From an uncultured Agromyces sp. (GTDB taxonomy: Bacteria > Actinomycetota > Actinomycetes > Actinomycetales > Microbacteriaceae), in NCBI GenBank assembly GCA_913053875.1, contig CAJXGN010000004.1:62001-126000 (forward strand): a stretch of DNA of 64,000 nt. The letters are read 5' to 3'. The notes beneath the pieces are model-generated. The model was not told where the DNA came from. It did no database searches and saw only the letters and a program-made list of their open reading frames with translations. Positions 17,287-26,266 of the stretch are shown one piece after another (within the stretch, counting starts at the first letter, position 1; every line of letters starts with the position of its first letter). The position numbers were made by a program, and so were the translations under genes.

Positions 17287-20200
17287 ATGAGACATCCCGT
17301 TCGTCGAGCCACCGTCGCCGCCGCGGCCGCAGCATCGTTGCTGGCCGTGGGCGTCGCCGCCCCCGCACACGCGGAGGAGGTGGAACCGAGCGAGCTGATC
17401 ATCAGCGAGTACGTCGAGGGGTCGTCGTTCAACAAGGCGATCGAGCTGTACAACCCGACGTCCGCGACGATCGACCTGACCGCCTACGACCTCCAGGTCT
17501 CGTTCAACGGCGGGTCGTCGACCTCCGAGTTCGACCTGACCGGGTCGGTGGCCGCGGGCGGGACGTTCGTGTTCGCCGATGAGGATCTCATCGACTACGC
17601 CGACCAGACGACCTCGGCGAACCTCTGGAACGGCGACGACGCGATCCTGCTGCGCAACGCCGGCACCGTGGTCGACTCGCTCGGTCAGCTCGGATTCGAC
17701 CCGGGCAGCCAGTGGGGCACCGACCTCACCTCCACCCAGGACAACACGCTCCGCCGCATGGCGTCGGTCTGCGTCGGCGACACGGTCGTCGACGACGTGT
17801 TCGACCCGACGGTCGAGTGGGTCGGGTTCGCGAACAACACGTTCGACGGGCTCGGCTCCCACACGGCCGACTGCGGCGGCACGACCGAGCCGAGCGGGCC
17901 GGTGATCAACGAGTTCTCGGCGAGCACCTCGGGCGACGACGTCGAGTACGTCGAGATCCTCGGGGAGCCGGGCACGGACCTCTCCTCGTACGCCGTGCTC
18001 GAGATCGAGGGCGACTCCGGGTCCACGACGGGCGTGATCGACGAGGTCATCGCGCTCGGCACGACTGACGCGGACGGCCTGTACCTGGCGGACCTGGAGA
18101 ACGGCACCCTCGAGAACGGCACGATGTCGCTGTTGCTCGTGGAGGGCTTCACCGGGACGCTGGGCGACGACCTCGACACCGATGACGACGGCACGTTCGA
18201 CGCCATGCCGTGGACGACGCTCGCCGACGCGGTCGCGGTCTTCGACGGTGGCTCAGCCGACCACGCCTACGGCGGCACCGTGCTCGGCCCGAACTACGAC
18301 GGACTCAGCAGCTTCGCGCCCGGCGGCGCATCGCGCATCCCCGACGGCACCGACACCGACTCCGCGGCCGACTGGGTGCGCAACGCGTTCAACCGCGCGG
18401 GTATCGCGGCGTTCCCGGACGCCACCCCGGCCGACGGCGAGGCGTGGAACACGCCCGGCGCCCTGAACGAGGCGTACATCGCGCCCCCGCCCCCGCCGCT
18501 CAGCTGCGAGTCACCGGTCGTCTCGATCGGGTCCGTGCAGGGCACCGAGGACGCCTCCGCGGGCGAGGGCACCGACGTGATCGTCTCCGGCGTGGTCGTC
18601 GGCGACTTCCAGGTCGGCGGCTTCAACGGCTACTACATCCAGGACGCCGGTGACGGCGACGCCGCCACGAGCGACGGCATCTTCGTCTACGCGCCCGGCG
18701 GGGCATCCGTCGACGTCGGCGACGAGGTCATCGTCGCGGGCGCCGTGACCGAGTATTTCGGCCTCACCGAGATCACCCCGACCGAGGTCGTCGTCTGCGA
18801 CACGGGCGTCGAGCTGCCGGCAGCGACCGAGCTCGAGCTCCCGCTGACGGAGGCGGACCGCGAAGCCGTCGAGGGCATGCTCGTGACGCTCCCGCAGGAG
18901 CTCGCGATCCTCGAGTTCTACAACTACGGCCGCTACGGCCTGATCTCGATCGGCACCGAGCGGCAGTTCACGCCGACCGCGGTGGTCGAGCCGGGCCAGC
19001 CCGCGATCGACCTCGCGGAGCAGAACGCCCTGCACCGCATCGGCATCGACGACGGCCGCAGCTGGGAGAACCCCGACCCCGCGATCCATCCGAACGGCGA
19101 GGAGTTCACGCTCGACAACACGTTCCGCGGCGGAGACCTGCTGACGAACGTCACCGGCGTGCTCGACTACCGCTTCAGCACGTGGTCGGTGCAGCAGACG
19201 CAGGGCGCCGACTACGAGTCGGTCAACGAGCGGCCCGAGGTGCCCGAGGTGGGCGGCGAGTTCACCGTGTCGAGCTTCAACGTGCTGAACTACTTCACCA
19301 CGCTGAACTCGCGCGGCGCGAACACGGCCGACGAGTTCGACCGTCAGGAGGCGAAGATCGTCGCGGCCCTCGCGGAGATCGACGCCGACGTGTTCGGGCT
19401 CATCGAGATCGAGAACAACGGCGACGAGGGCGCGGGAAGCGCCGTCGCGACGCTCACGGCAGCGCTGAACGACGAGCTCGGGTCGGAGGTGTACGGCTAC
19501 GTCGACACCGGCGTGTTCGGCACCGACGAGATCACCACGGCATTCCTCTACAAGACGGCCACGGCGACCCCCGTGGGCGACTTCGCGCTGCTCGACGGCT
19601 CGGTCGACGAGCGGTACCTCGACTCGAAGAACCGCCCGGCGCTCGCGCAGACGTTCGCCGACGCGGCGGGCGGCGAGGTCACGGTCGTGGTCAACCACCT
19701 GAAGTCGAAGGGCTCCGCCTGCGACGACGTGGGCGACCCCGACCTCGAGGACGGCGCGGGCAACTGCAACCTGACCCGCACGGCCGCGGCCGAGGCGATG
19801 ACCGACTGGCTCGCCACCGACCCGACCGGGCAGGGCACCGCCGACCGGGCGCTCGTCATCGGCGACCTCAACTCGTACGACCACGAGGACCCGATCGACG
19901 TGTTCACGGGCGCCGGCTACACCGACCTGCTGCTCCAGGAGCAGGGCGAGTACGCCTACTCGTACGTGTTCGACGGCCAGCTCGGCTACCTCGACTACGC
20001 GCTCGCGGGCAGCGGGCTCATGACCGAGGTGACCGGCGCGGCGGCGTGGAACATCAACGCGGACGAGCCGAGCCTCATCGACTACGACACGACGTACAAG
20101 AAGGACGCGCAGGACGCCCTGTACGCCCCCGACGCGTACCGCTCGAGCGACCACGACCCGATCATCGTGGGCCTCTCGCTCGACAGCACGCCGCCGGAGA

Positions 20201-20499
20201 TCGAGGTGTCGGCCGACCCGGCGACGGTCTTCCCGCCGAACAACGCGTGGACGGCAGTCGACCTGCTGATCGACGCGACCGACGACTCCGGCATCGCGCC
20301 GACCGTGGAGATCGTCGAGGTGGCGGCCGAGGGCAAGAAGGCCGACATCCGCGTGACCGGCGACGCCCAGGTCGAGGTCGTCGCCCGCATGGGTGCGACC
20401 TACACGGTGACGGTCGAGGCGACGGACCACGCCGGCAACACCGCATCCGACACCGTGGTGATCTCGGTCACCCCGCCGCGGGGCCGCTGGATGCAGTGA
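17287..20499 (+). CDS. Secreted ExeM/NucH-type nuclease with lamin-tail domains
   Basis: 1070 aa extracellular nuclease. Signal peptide (about 1-30, ending APAHA), lamin-tail domain (about 37-125, ELIISEYVEGSSFNKAIEL), a second lamin-tail-like unit (about 207-400, PVINEFSASTSGDDVEYVEI), an OB-fold region (about 418-510, GYYIQDAGDGDAATSDGIFV) and an EEP catalytic domain (about 655-965). Catalytic motifs are present: VSSFNVLNYF, LIEIENNG, VVVNHLKSKG, VIGDLNSYD and SSDHDPIIVG. A C-terminal Ig-like domain (about 970-1065) follows; no LPxTG. GCCGGAGGAG precedes the ATG. TAGTCT at 17225 may be the -10. Likely degrades external DNA for nutrients or biofilm remodelling. Confidence 0.93.
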   Translation: MRHPVRRATVAAAAAASLLAVGVAAPAHAEEVEPSELIISEYVEGSSFNKAIELYNPTSATIDLTAYDLQVSFNGGSSTSEFDLTGSVAAGGTFVFADEDLIDYADQTTSANLWNGDDAILLRNAGTVVDSLGQLGFDPGSQWGTDLTSTQDNTLRRMASVCVGDTVVDDVFDPTVEWVGFANNTFDGLGSHTADCGGTTEPSGPVINEFSASTSGDDVEYVEILGEPGTDLSSYAVLEIEGDSGSTTGVIDEVIALGTTDADGLYLADLENGTLENGTMSLLLVEGFTGTLGDDLDTDDDGTFDAMPWTTLADAVAVFDGGSADHAYGGTVLGPNYDGLSSFAPGGASRIPDGTDTDSAADWVRNAFNRAGIAAFPDATPADGEAWNTPGALNEAYIAPPPPPLSCESPVVSIGSVQGTEDASAGEGTDVIVSGVVVGDFQVGGFNGYYIQDAGDGDAATSDGIFVYAPGGASVDVGDEVIVAGAVTEYFGLTEITPTEVVVCDTGVELPAATELELPLTEADREAVEGMLVTLPQELAILEFYNYGRYGLISIGTERQFTPTAVVEPGQPAIDLAEQNALHRIGIDDGRSWENPDPAIHPNGEEFTLDNTFRGGDLLTNVTGVLDYRFSTWSVQQTQGADYESVNERPEVPEVGGEFTVSSFNVLNYFTTLNSRGANTADEFDRQEAKIVAALAEIDADVFGLIEIENNGDEGAGSAVATLTAALNDELGSEVYGYVDTGVFGTDEITTAFLYKTATATPVGDFALLDGSVDERYLDSKNRPALAQTFADAAGGEVTVVVNHLKSKGSACDDVGDPDLEDGAGNCNLTRTAAAEAMTDWLATDPTGQGTADRALVIGDLNSYDHEDPIDVFTGAGYTDLLLQEQGEYAYSYVFDGQLGYLDYALAGSGLMTEVTGAAAWNINADEPSLIDYDTTYKKDAQDALYAPDAYRSSDHDPIIVGLSLDSTPPEIEVSADPATVFPPNNAWTAVDLLIDATDDSGIAPTVEIVEVAAEGKKADIRVTGDAQVEVVARMGATYTVTVEATDHAGNTASDTVVISVTPPRGRWMQ

Positions 20500-20517
20500 C
20501 CTGACACCGCACCGCGC

Positions 20518-20545
20518 GATGGCCGTCCCTTCGGGGGCGGCCATC
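20518..20545 (+). terminator. Terminator hairpin after the nuclease gene
   Basis: GATGGCCG...CGGCCATC with a TTCG-containing loop, 19 nt after the stop. Stable GC-rich stem, no T-tract. Confidence 0.75.
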
Positions 20546-20595
20546 GTCGTGTCCGGGACCGATCCGCGACCCGTTGCGCGACCCGACGAGAATAG

Positions 20596-20613
20596 TTACT
20601 GTCTTGTCAGTAA
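20596..20613 (+). promoter_or_regulatory. TTACTG-N6-CAGTAA operator/promoter before the beta-helix gene
   Basis: Perfect 6+6 inverted repeat. TTGCGC (20575-20580) and TACTGT (20597-20602), 16 nt apart, give a plausible promoter overlapping it. The cognate regulator is unknown; the sequence differs from the ACGATCGT boxes near the TetR gene. Confidence 0.55.
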
Positions 20614-20666
20614 GTGGGCATCTCGCCCGCGTCTCCACCACCACACCTCAAGGAAGAGGACTACGG

Positions 20667-22568
20667 ATGAGCAGGAACGCACCACCACGGCACGGTCGCA
20701 CGGCGACCGCGCTCGTCGCCGCCGCACTCGTCGCGGGAGCCGTCGTCGCGGCGCCCGCGCAGGCCGCGCCACCGCAGCAGGTCGATCCGCAGGCGCCCGA
20801 CTTCGGCCCCAACGTGACGATCTTCGACCCGTCGATGCCGCTGTCGGAGATCTCAACGGAGCTCGACGCCCTCGCCGTCCGCCAGCGCGACGCCGAGATG
20901 AGCGAGGACCGCTACGCGGTCTACTTCCTCCCGGGCGACTACGGCACCGACGAGCAGCCGCTCCAGTTCGAGGTCGGCTACTACACGGAGGTGGCCGGCC
21001 TCGGTGCATCCCCCGCCGACGTGTCGGTGAACGGCGCGATCGAGGTCTACAACCGGTGCCTCACCGACGGCGGCACGGGCAACTGCATCGCCCTGGTCAA
21101 CTTCTGGCGCACGATCTCGAACCTCTCGATCGACGTGAACGGCACCGGGCAGGACGGATGCCGCGCCAGCGCGAACTTCTGGGCCGTCTCGCAGGCCGTG
21201 TCGATGCGCCGGCTCGACATCTCGGGCGCGAACGTCAGCCTGCAGGACTACTGCACCAACGGCCCGCAGTACGCGTCGGGCGGCTTCATCGCCGACTCGC
21301 GCCTGCCGTTCACGATCAACGGCTCGCAGCAGCAGTGGCTCGTGCGCAACAGCGACGTGACCGCGGGCTGGAGCAACGCCGTCTGGAACCAGGTGTTCGC
21401 CGGAACGGAGGGCGCGCCGGACGACTCGACCTTCCCCGAGCCGCCGTACACGACGATCGACGAGACGCCGATCAGCCGCGAGAAGCCGTACCTGTTCGTC
21501 GACGAGGCCGGGAACTACGCGGTGCGCGTCCCGGCCGCGCAGACCGACACCCGCGGCATCACCTGGGCCGAGGGGATGACCCCGGGCCGTACGGTGCCGA
21601 TCACCGACTTCTTCATCGCGACGCCCGACGACTCGGTGCAGGAGATCAACGCGGCCCTCGCGCGCGGCAGCAACCTGCTGCTGACGCCGGGCGTCTACGA
21701 CATCGACGAGACGATCCGCGTGAAGCGGGCCGACACCGTGGTGCTCGGCATGGGCCACGCCACCCTCACCGCCACGGGCGGTGCGGTGGCGATGGACGTC
21801 GCCGACGTGCCCGGCGTCGTCATCGCCGGCGTGACGTTCGACGCCGGCACCGAGCTCTCGCCGGTACTGCTCCGCGTCGGCACGGCGAACGGCGAGCACG
21901 GCACCGGCAGCGCCGCGCGGGCCGCCGAGTCGAACCCGACCACACTGAGCGACGTCTACGTGCGCGTCGGCGGACCGCACATCGGGAAGGTCGACACGGC
22001 GATCGAGGTGCACAGCGACCACGTGCTGATCGACCACGCATGGATCTGGCGTGCCGATCACGGCATCGAGGGGTTCACCGAGGGCGTGAACGGCGACACC
22101 GACCGCTGGCACACGAACACCGGCCGCAACGGCATCATCGTAACCGGCGACGACGTCACCGCCACCGGGCTCTTCGTCGAGCACTTCCAGCAGCGCAACA
22201 CGCTCTGGGAGGGCGACGGCGGCACGGTCATCCTGTACCAGAACGAGCTGCCGTACGACCCGCCGACGCAGGCCGACTGGACCCAGCCGGACGGCACCCT
22301 CGGCTACCCCGGGTACACCGTCGCCGACGACGTGACGAGCCACGAGCTCTTCGGCGCGGGCGTGTACGTGTTCAACCAGAACGATCCGTCGATCGTCACC
22401 GAGAACGGCTTCTCGGTGCCCGACGTCGAGGGCGTTCGCCTGCACCACATCATGACGGTCAACCTCAGCGCGGGAACGATCCGGCACGTCGTGAACGGCG
22501 TGGGCGGGCAGGTCGACAACTCGAACACCGGGGCTCCGGCGTTCATCGTCGACTACCCGGCGCCCTAG
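20667..22568 (+). CDS. Secreted right-handed beta-helix protein
   Basis: 633 aa. Signal peptide ends APAQA; the mature protein begins APPQQVDPQAPDFGPNV. It contains PYAVYFLPG-type pectate-lyase-superfamily features: YAVYFLPGDYGTDEQPLQFE early and LLLTPGVYDIDETIRVKRAD at about 345-365, followed by parallel beta-helix turns such as VLGMGHATLTATGGAVAMD and HVLIDHAWIWRADHGIEG. Homologues of this layout are often labelled adenylyl cyclase or carbohydrate-active proteins without evidence. I infer a polysaccharide-binding or lyase/hydrolase-like role. AAGGAAGAGGA precedes the ATG. Confidence 0.75.
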   Translation: MSRNAPPRHGRTATALVAAALVAGAVVAAPAQAAPPQQVDPQAPDFGPNVTIFDPSMPLSEISTELDALAVRQRDAEMSEDRYAVYFLPGDYGTDEQPLQFEVGYYTEVAGLGASPADVSVNGAIEVYNRCLTDGGTGNCIALVNFWRTISNLSIDVNGTGQDGCRASANFWAVSQAVSMRRLDISGANVSLQDYCTNGPQYASGGFIADSRLPFTINGSQQQWLVRNSDVTAGWSNAVWNQVFAGTEGAPDDSTFPEPPYTTIDETPISREKPYLFVDEAGNYAVRVPAAQTDTRGITWAEGMTPGRTVPITDFFIATPDDSVQEINAALARGSNLLLTPGVYDIDETIRVKRADTVVLGMGHATLTATGGAVAMDVADVPGVVIAGVTFDAGTELSPVLLRVGTANGEHGTGSAARAAESNPTTLSDVYVRVGGPHIGKVDTAIEVHSDHVLIDHAWIWRADHGIEGFTEGVNGDTDRWHTNTGRNGIIVTGDDVTATGLFVEHFQQRNTLWEGDGGTVILYQNELPYDPPTQADWTQPDGTLGYPGYTVADDVTSHELFGAGVYVFNQNDPSIVTENGFSVPDVEGVRLHHIMTVNLSAGTIRHVVNGVGGQVDNSNTGAPAFIVDYPAP

Positions 22569-22574
22569 GCGCCA

Positions 22575-22609
22575 CGCGCGCCCGGTTCGCTCGTCGGGCC
22601 GGGCGCGCG
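22575..22609. terminator. Bidirectional terminator between convergent genes
   Basis: Perfect 11-bp arms at 22575-22585 and 22599-22609 with a 13-nt loop, between the plus-strand beta-helix gene and the minus-strand TetR gene. Confidence 0.8.
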
Positions 22610-22638
22610 ACCCCCTCGGGCCTGCGTGTATCGCCGCG

Positions 22639-23292
22639 TCAGGTCGCGCGGAGCGGCGCGACCGCCGCGGAGTCGGCACCGAGCGCGACCAATCGGTCGG
22701 CCACGGCGACCGCGGCCCGTCGGTACGGCTCCTCGGTCTCGCGCAGCAGCGAGCGCGTGTTGGCCGCGTCGAGCAGCGCCGTGATCTCGAACGCGAGCTG
22801 CGCCGCGTCATCCAGGCGCGGGAGTTCGCCACGCGCGATCGCGTAGCCGATCGACACCGCGAGGTACCCCTCCCACCTGTCGAGCGCACCCATCACGCGA
22901 TCGCGCACCGCCCCGGGCTTCGAATCGAACTCGACGGATGCCGCCGAGAAGAAGCATCCCCCCGAGAAGACGCGCCGCGACGAGTAGGCGATCCACCCGT
23001 CGACCAGGGCGACCACCCGCTCGAGCCCGCGTTCGGTCGCAGCGCGCGCGGGCGCGATCACCTCGTTCGTGAACAGTGCCTGCGCGGCGTCGATCGCGGC
23101 GAGCTGCAACCGCTCCTTCGAGCCGAACAGCGCCGCGACCCCGCTCTTGCTCTGACCGGCCGCCTCGGCGATGCGGGCGATCGAGAGCCCGTCGAGTCCC
23201 TCGATCGACGCGAGGTCCATCGCCTGCGCGAGCACCTCGCGTCGCGATTCGTCGCCGCGTGCGCGGCGTCCGTCGATGACCCCTTGCGTCAT
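22639..23292 (-). CDS. TetR-family transcriptional regulator
   Basis: 217 aa. N-terminal helix-turn-helix LDGLSIARIAEAAGQSKSGVAALFGSKE is typical of TetR; the C-terminal ligand domain is variable and includes RVFSGGCFFSAASVEFDSKPG, as in the TetR_C_13/YxaF-like group. Divergent from the alpha/beta hydrolase at 23364, with two ACGATCGT boxes between, so it probably represses that gene and itself. The inducer is unknown. Confidence 0.9.
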   Translation of the reverse strand: MTQGVIDGRRARGDESRREVLAQAMDLASIEGLDGLSIARIAEAAGQSKSGVAALFGSKERLQLAAIDAAQALFTNEVIAPARAATERGLERVVALVDGWIAYSSRRVFSGGCFFSAASVEFDSKPGAVRDRVMGALDRWEGYLAVSIGYAIARGELPRLDDAAQLAFEITALLDAANTRSLLRETEEPYRRAAVAVADRLVALGADSAAVAPLRAT

Positions 23293-23308
23293 GTCGCCAT
23301 CTTACCGT

Positions 23309-23346
23309 ACGATCGTCCGTATAGTTAGTTGGACGATCGTTCGTAT
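23309..23346. promoter_or_regulatory. Paired TetR operator candidates
   Basis: ACGATCGTCCGTAT (23309-23322) and ACGATCGTTCGTAT (23333-23346) are direct repeats 24 bp apart; each core is a perfect ACGATCGT palindrome. They lie in the divergent gap between the TetR gene and the hydrolase. Confidence 0.75.
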
Positions 23347-23363
23347 TGTTTCAAGGAGTCGAG

Positions 23364-24338
23364 ATGTCCGCCCTCACCGCCATCGCCACCGCCACCCGCA
23401 CGGTCGCCGCCGCCTCGCCGCGCGCCGGCTCCGCCCTCGCGCTGCGCCTCTTCCTGCACGTGGGGCGACGGATGCCCCTGGCGAGCCGCGACCGCACCGT
23501 GATGGATCAGGCGCGGCGCTCGACCGTCCGCGTGCCGGGCATCGACCGCCGCGGCGTCGACCTGGTCGCGTACGAGTGGGGCTCCGGCGACGACGTCGTG
23601 CTGCTCGTGCACGGCTGGCAGGGTCGCGCGAGCCAGTTCGCGCCCATCGTCCGAGAACTCCGCGCAGAGGGCTTCCGCGTCGTCGCCTTCGACGCGCCCG
23701 CCCACGGCGACTCCACCGGCCGGCACGCATACGTCATCGACTGGGTCGACGCCATCCACGCGCTGCAGCACCGGTACGGCCGGTTCGAGGCGGTCGTCGC
23801 GCACTCGTTCGGCGCGCTCGGCGTCTTCACCGCCGTCGCCCAGGGCGTGACCGCCCGGCGGGTCGTCACGATCGCCTCGCCGGCCGACGCCGACGCCGTC
23901 TTCGCCGAGTTCGGCTCGGCGCTCGGCCTCGACGACCGCACGCTCGACGACATGCGCCGCCGCTTCGTCGCACGTCTCTTCCCCGGCGAGCCCGACCCGT
24001 TCGCGCGCGTCTCCGCGATCCGCCACCCGCTGCCCGAGTCCGACGAGCTGCTCGTCGTGCACGACCCCGACGACCGGCGCGTGTCGTCCCGCGAGGCGGC
24101 GCGCCTGCTCGACGCCCACCCCGGCGCGCGACTGCTGCGCGCACCCGGCACCGGCCACACGCGCATCCTGCGCGACGACGCCGTGCTCGACGCCCTCGTC
24201 GCGTTCGTCGACGGTGCCGAGCGAACGGACACCGTCGGACGGATGGTCGCCGATGACCTGCCGGACACCGACGGGCGAGCGGCGGGTAGCGCGTCCGGCG
24301 CTCAGGCGTCCGACCGCGCCGCCACGACCTCCGCGTAG
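23364..24338 (+). CDS. Alpha/beta hydrolase
   Basis: 324 aa. VVLLVHGWQGRASQF supplies the oxyanion HG motif, VAHSFGALGVF the nucleophile elbow with Ser, DPDDRRVSSRE the acidic residue and GTGHTRIL the catalytic His, so the triad is complete. Substrate unknown. AAGGAG lies 7 nt before the ATG. TetR boxes lie upstream. The C-terminal 40 residues are Ala/Asp-rich and overlap the end of the convergent glycosyltransferase gene by 37 bp. Confidence 0.9.
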   Translation: MSALTAIATATRTVAAASPRAGSALALRLFLHVGRRMPLASRDRTVMDQARRSTVRVPGIDRRGVDLVAYEWGSGDDVVLLVHGWQGRASQFAPIVRELRAEGFRVVAFDAPAHGDSTGRHAYVIDWVDAIHALQHRYGRFEAVVAHSFGALGVFTAVAQGVTARRVVTIASPADADAVFAEFGSALGLDDRTLDDMRRRFVARLFPGEPDPFARVSAIRHPLPESDELLVVHDPDDRRVSSREAARLLDAHPGARLLRAPGTGHTRILRDDAVLDALVAFVDGAERTDTVGRMVADDLPDTDGRAAGSASGAQASDRAATTSA

Positions 24339-25498
24339 AACGCCGCGTGTGCTGCGGCGACCGCGGCGTCGTCGAGCAGCCCCGGCGTCGCGGCCGCGCC
24401 CGCGGCGAGCAGCCCGCGCAGCGCATCGTCGGCGGCGAGCCGGCCGAGCGCGTCCGCGAGCGCGTCGACGTCGCGCGGGGCGACCACGAGTCCGTTGACG
24501 CCGTCGGTCACCCACTCGGCGGGCCCGCCCTCGCCGGCGACCACGACCGCGCGGCCGGCGGCGAGGTACTGCAGCACGTTCTGGCCGAGCGGCTCGGGGC
24601 GAACGGATGCCTGCACGGCGATGTCCCACCCGGCGAGCGCGCCGATGATGTCGTCGACGTGGCCCGGGAAGTCGACCCGGTCGCCGACGCCGAGCTCGCC
24701 GGCGAGCGCCCGCAGGTGCCGACCGTACGCCTCGTGACCGAACGGCGCGTCACCCGGCAGCACGAGCCGTGCCTCCGAGTCGCCGAGCGCCTGCGCGAAC
24801 GCGCGCAGCAGCAGCTCCTGCCCCTTCCACGGGTCGATCCGCGCGAGCATCCCGATCTTCAGCGGGCCGCCCGCCGGCCGGGCGTCCGCCGTGCGCCGCT
24901 CGATGCCGGCGGCGCTGGGGATCACGACCGTGCGGGCCCCGCGCCGCAGGAAGGGCGTGGCGGTGTCGAGCGTCGCGCGCGAGTTCGCGATCACGCCATC
25001 GGCGCGGGGCAGCACGAGTCGCGTCATGAGCGCGTATCCCGCCCGGCCGATCGCATCCGGGTCGGTCATGTCGCGCAGGTGCACCACGAACGGCACGCGC
25101 GACGTACGTGCGGCGAGCGCCCCGTACGCCGCGGCGCGCGCGGTGTTCGCGTCGACGAGGTCGGCGGTGCGGAAGGCGGGGTGCAGTCGCGTCGCGGCCG
25201 ACTGGACGGCCAGTCGCGCGAGTGCCGCGGCCTGGTGCAGCGCACTGCCGGCGCTCACGCCCGCGGGCTGTCGGACGCCTGCGACGCGCACCGGCACGCG
25301 CGCCGGCAGCTGCGCGTAGACGCCTGCGCCCGCGGCATCCGTCGGCGCCAGCAGTACCACCGGCGACCAGGCCGGGTGAGCCCGCAGCATGCGGACCAGC
25401 GCGTACTCGGCGCCGCCGCGCGCGGTCGTGTGGTCGAGGTGCACGACGCGCAGCGCGCGCCCGGGCCCACCCGCGTCCGACCCGCCGGCAGCGCTCAC
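24302..25498 (-). CDS. GT4-family glycosyltransferase
   Basis: 398 aa GT-B enzyme. The N-terminal domain shows VVHLDHTTARGGAEYALVRM (GGAE acceptor loop); the C-terminal domain shows IGMLARIDPWKGQELLLRAF and RPEPLGQNVLQYLAAGRAVVV with the donor-binding E...E area. Starts with GTG at 25498, overlapping the stop of the phosphatase gene by GTGA, so the two are coupled. It marks the left end of the polysaccharide locus. Donor and acceptor unknown. Confidence 0.92.
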   Translation of the reverse strand: MSAAGGSDAGGPGRALRVVHLDHTTARGGAEYALVRMLRAHPAWSPVVLLAPTDAAGAGVYAQLPARVPVRVAGVRQPAGVSAGSALHQAAALARLAVQSAATRLHPAFRTADLVDANTARAAAYGALAARTSRVPFVVHLRDMTDPDAIGRAGYALMTRLVLPRADGVIANSRATLDTATPFLRRGARTVVIPSAAGIERRTADARPAGGPLKIGMLARIDPWKGQELLLRAFAQALGDSEARLVLPGDAPFGHEAYGRHLRALAGELGVGDRVDFPGHVDDIIGALAGWDIAVQASVRPEPLGQNVLQYLAAGRAVVVAGEGGPAEWVTDGVNGLVVAPRDVDALADALGRLAADDALRGLLAAGAAATPGLLDDAAVAAAHAAFYAEVVAARSDA

Positions 25499-26172
25499 TT
25501 GCGGCGCCTGCCCGTGCCCGGCTGCCCGCCCGCGCCCTCGCGCCCGGCGAGCAGCTCCGGCCCGTAGGACGCGTCGTGGTACGCCGCGACCTCGGCCGCC
25601 GGCATGCCGAACAGCAGTCCGGCGAGCGACGCGAGCGCGGGCACCTCCTCGGCCGCCATCCGCAGGTAGTCGTCGTCGGGGCCGCCCTGGGGGTCGATGA
25701 CGTCCTCGTCGCCCACGCCGAGCGCCCGGTTGCCGGCGAGGCCGACGACGACCGATCGCAGCTCGGCCACCGACGCCGGGGGTGCGGGCAGGCGCAGGCT
25801 GGCGGCGATGCGCCCCGCCTCGCGCATCGTGAAGGCGGTGCGCAGGGTGCCGGGCACCAGCTCGATCACGCGCTCGCGGTGCCGCCGCGACGCCACCAGC
25901 ACGAGGTCGGCCGCGCGCAGCTGCGCCTCGGTGACCTGACGGGCCCGGTGCTCCCGCCCGTCGCCGCCGAGGGCGGTAGCGATCGCCCGCGCCCGTCGCC
26001 CCATCGACGCCCCCTCGGGCGCACGCGTGCCGGCGCTCGCGACCCGCACGGTGCCAGAGACGGCGGGCGGCAGGTACCAGTTCGCCCAGGTGCCGAGCAG
26101 CATCGCGCCGAGCGGCGAGCGGTGCACGTTGCCGGTGCAGACGACGAGCACGTCGAACGTGTCTCCGGCCAT
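25495..26172 (-). CDS. Low-molecular-weight protein-tyrosine phosphatase (Wzb-like)
   Basis: 225 aa. The P-loop VVCTGNVHRSPLG matches C-x5-R-S, and DVIDPQGGPDDDY supplies the general-acid Asp-Pro. It is longer than the usual 150 aa because of inserts and a basic Gly-rich tail. In capsule loci such phosphatases oppose a BY-kinase; a Wzc-like kinase lies 14 kb away at 40021-41529. ATG at 26172 chosen over the 26202 start because the domain begins directly after it. Confidence 0.88.
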   Translation of the reverse strand: MAGDTFDVLVVCTGNVHRSPLGAMLLGTWANWYLPPAVSGTVRVASAGTRAPEGASMGRRARAIATALGGDGREHRARQVTEAQLRAADLVLVASRRHRERVIELVPGTLRTAFTMREAGRIAASLRLPAPPASVAELRSVVVGLAGNRALGVGDEDVIDPQGGPDDDYLRMAAEEVPALASLAGLLFGMPAAEVAAYHDASYGPELLAGREGAGGQPGTGRRRK

Positions 26173-26266
26173 GCCACCCCCGTCGATCCCGGACCTGCGC
26201 ACGAGGGGTTCGGGCCCCGTCGGCGCGCGGATAGTGTTGCTCGCAAGGAGTCTACGAGGAGATGCG

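Noticed and set aside
18511..20544. 677-residue minus-strand frame opposite the nuclease gene
   Set aside because: No motif and Arg/Val-rich; the plus strand has all EEP motifs.
24302..24338. 37-bp convergent overlap of the hydrolase and GT4 genes as a sequencing error
   Set aside because: Both reading frames stay open through the overlap and end at normal stops; the hydrolase tail is simply low-complexity.
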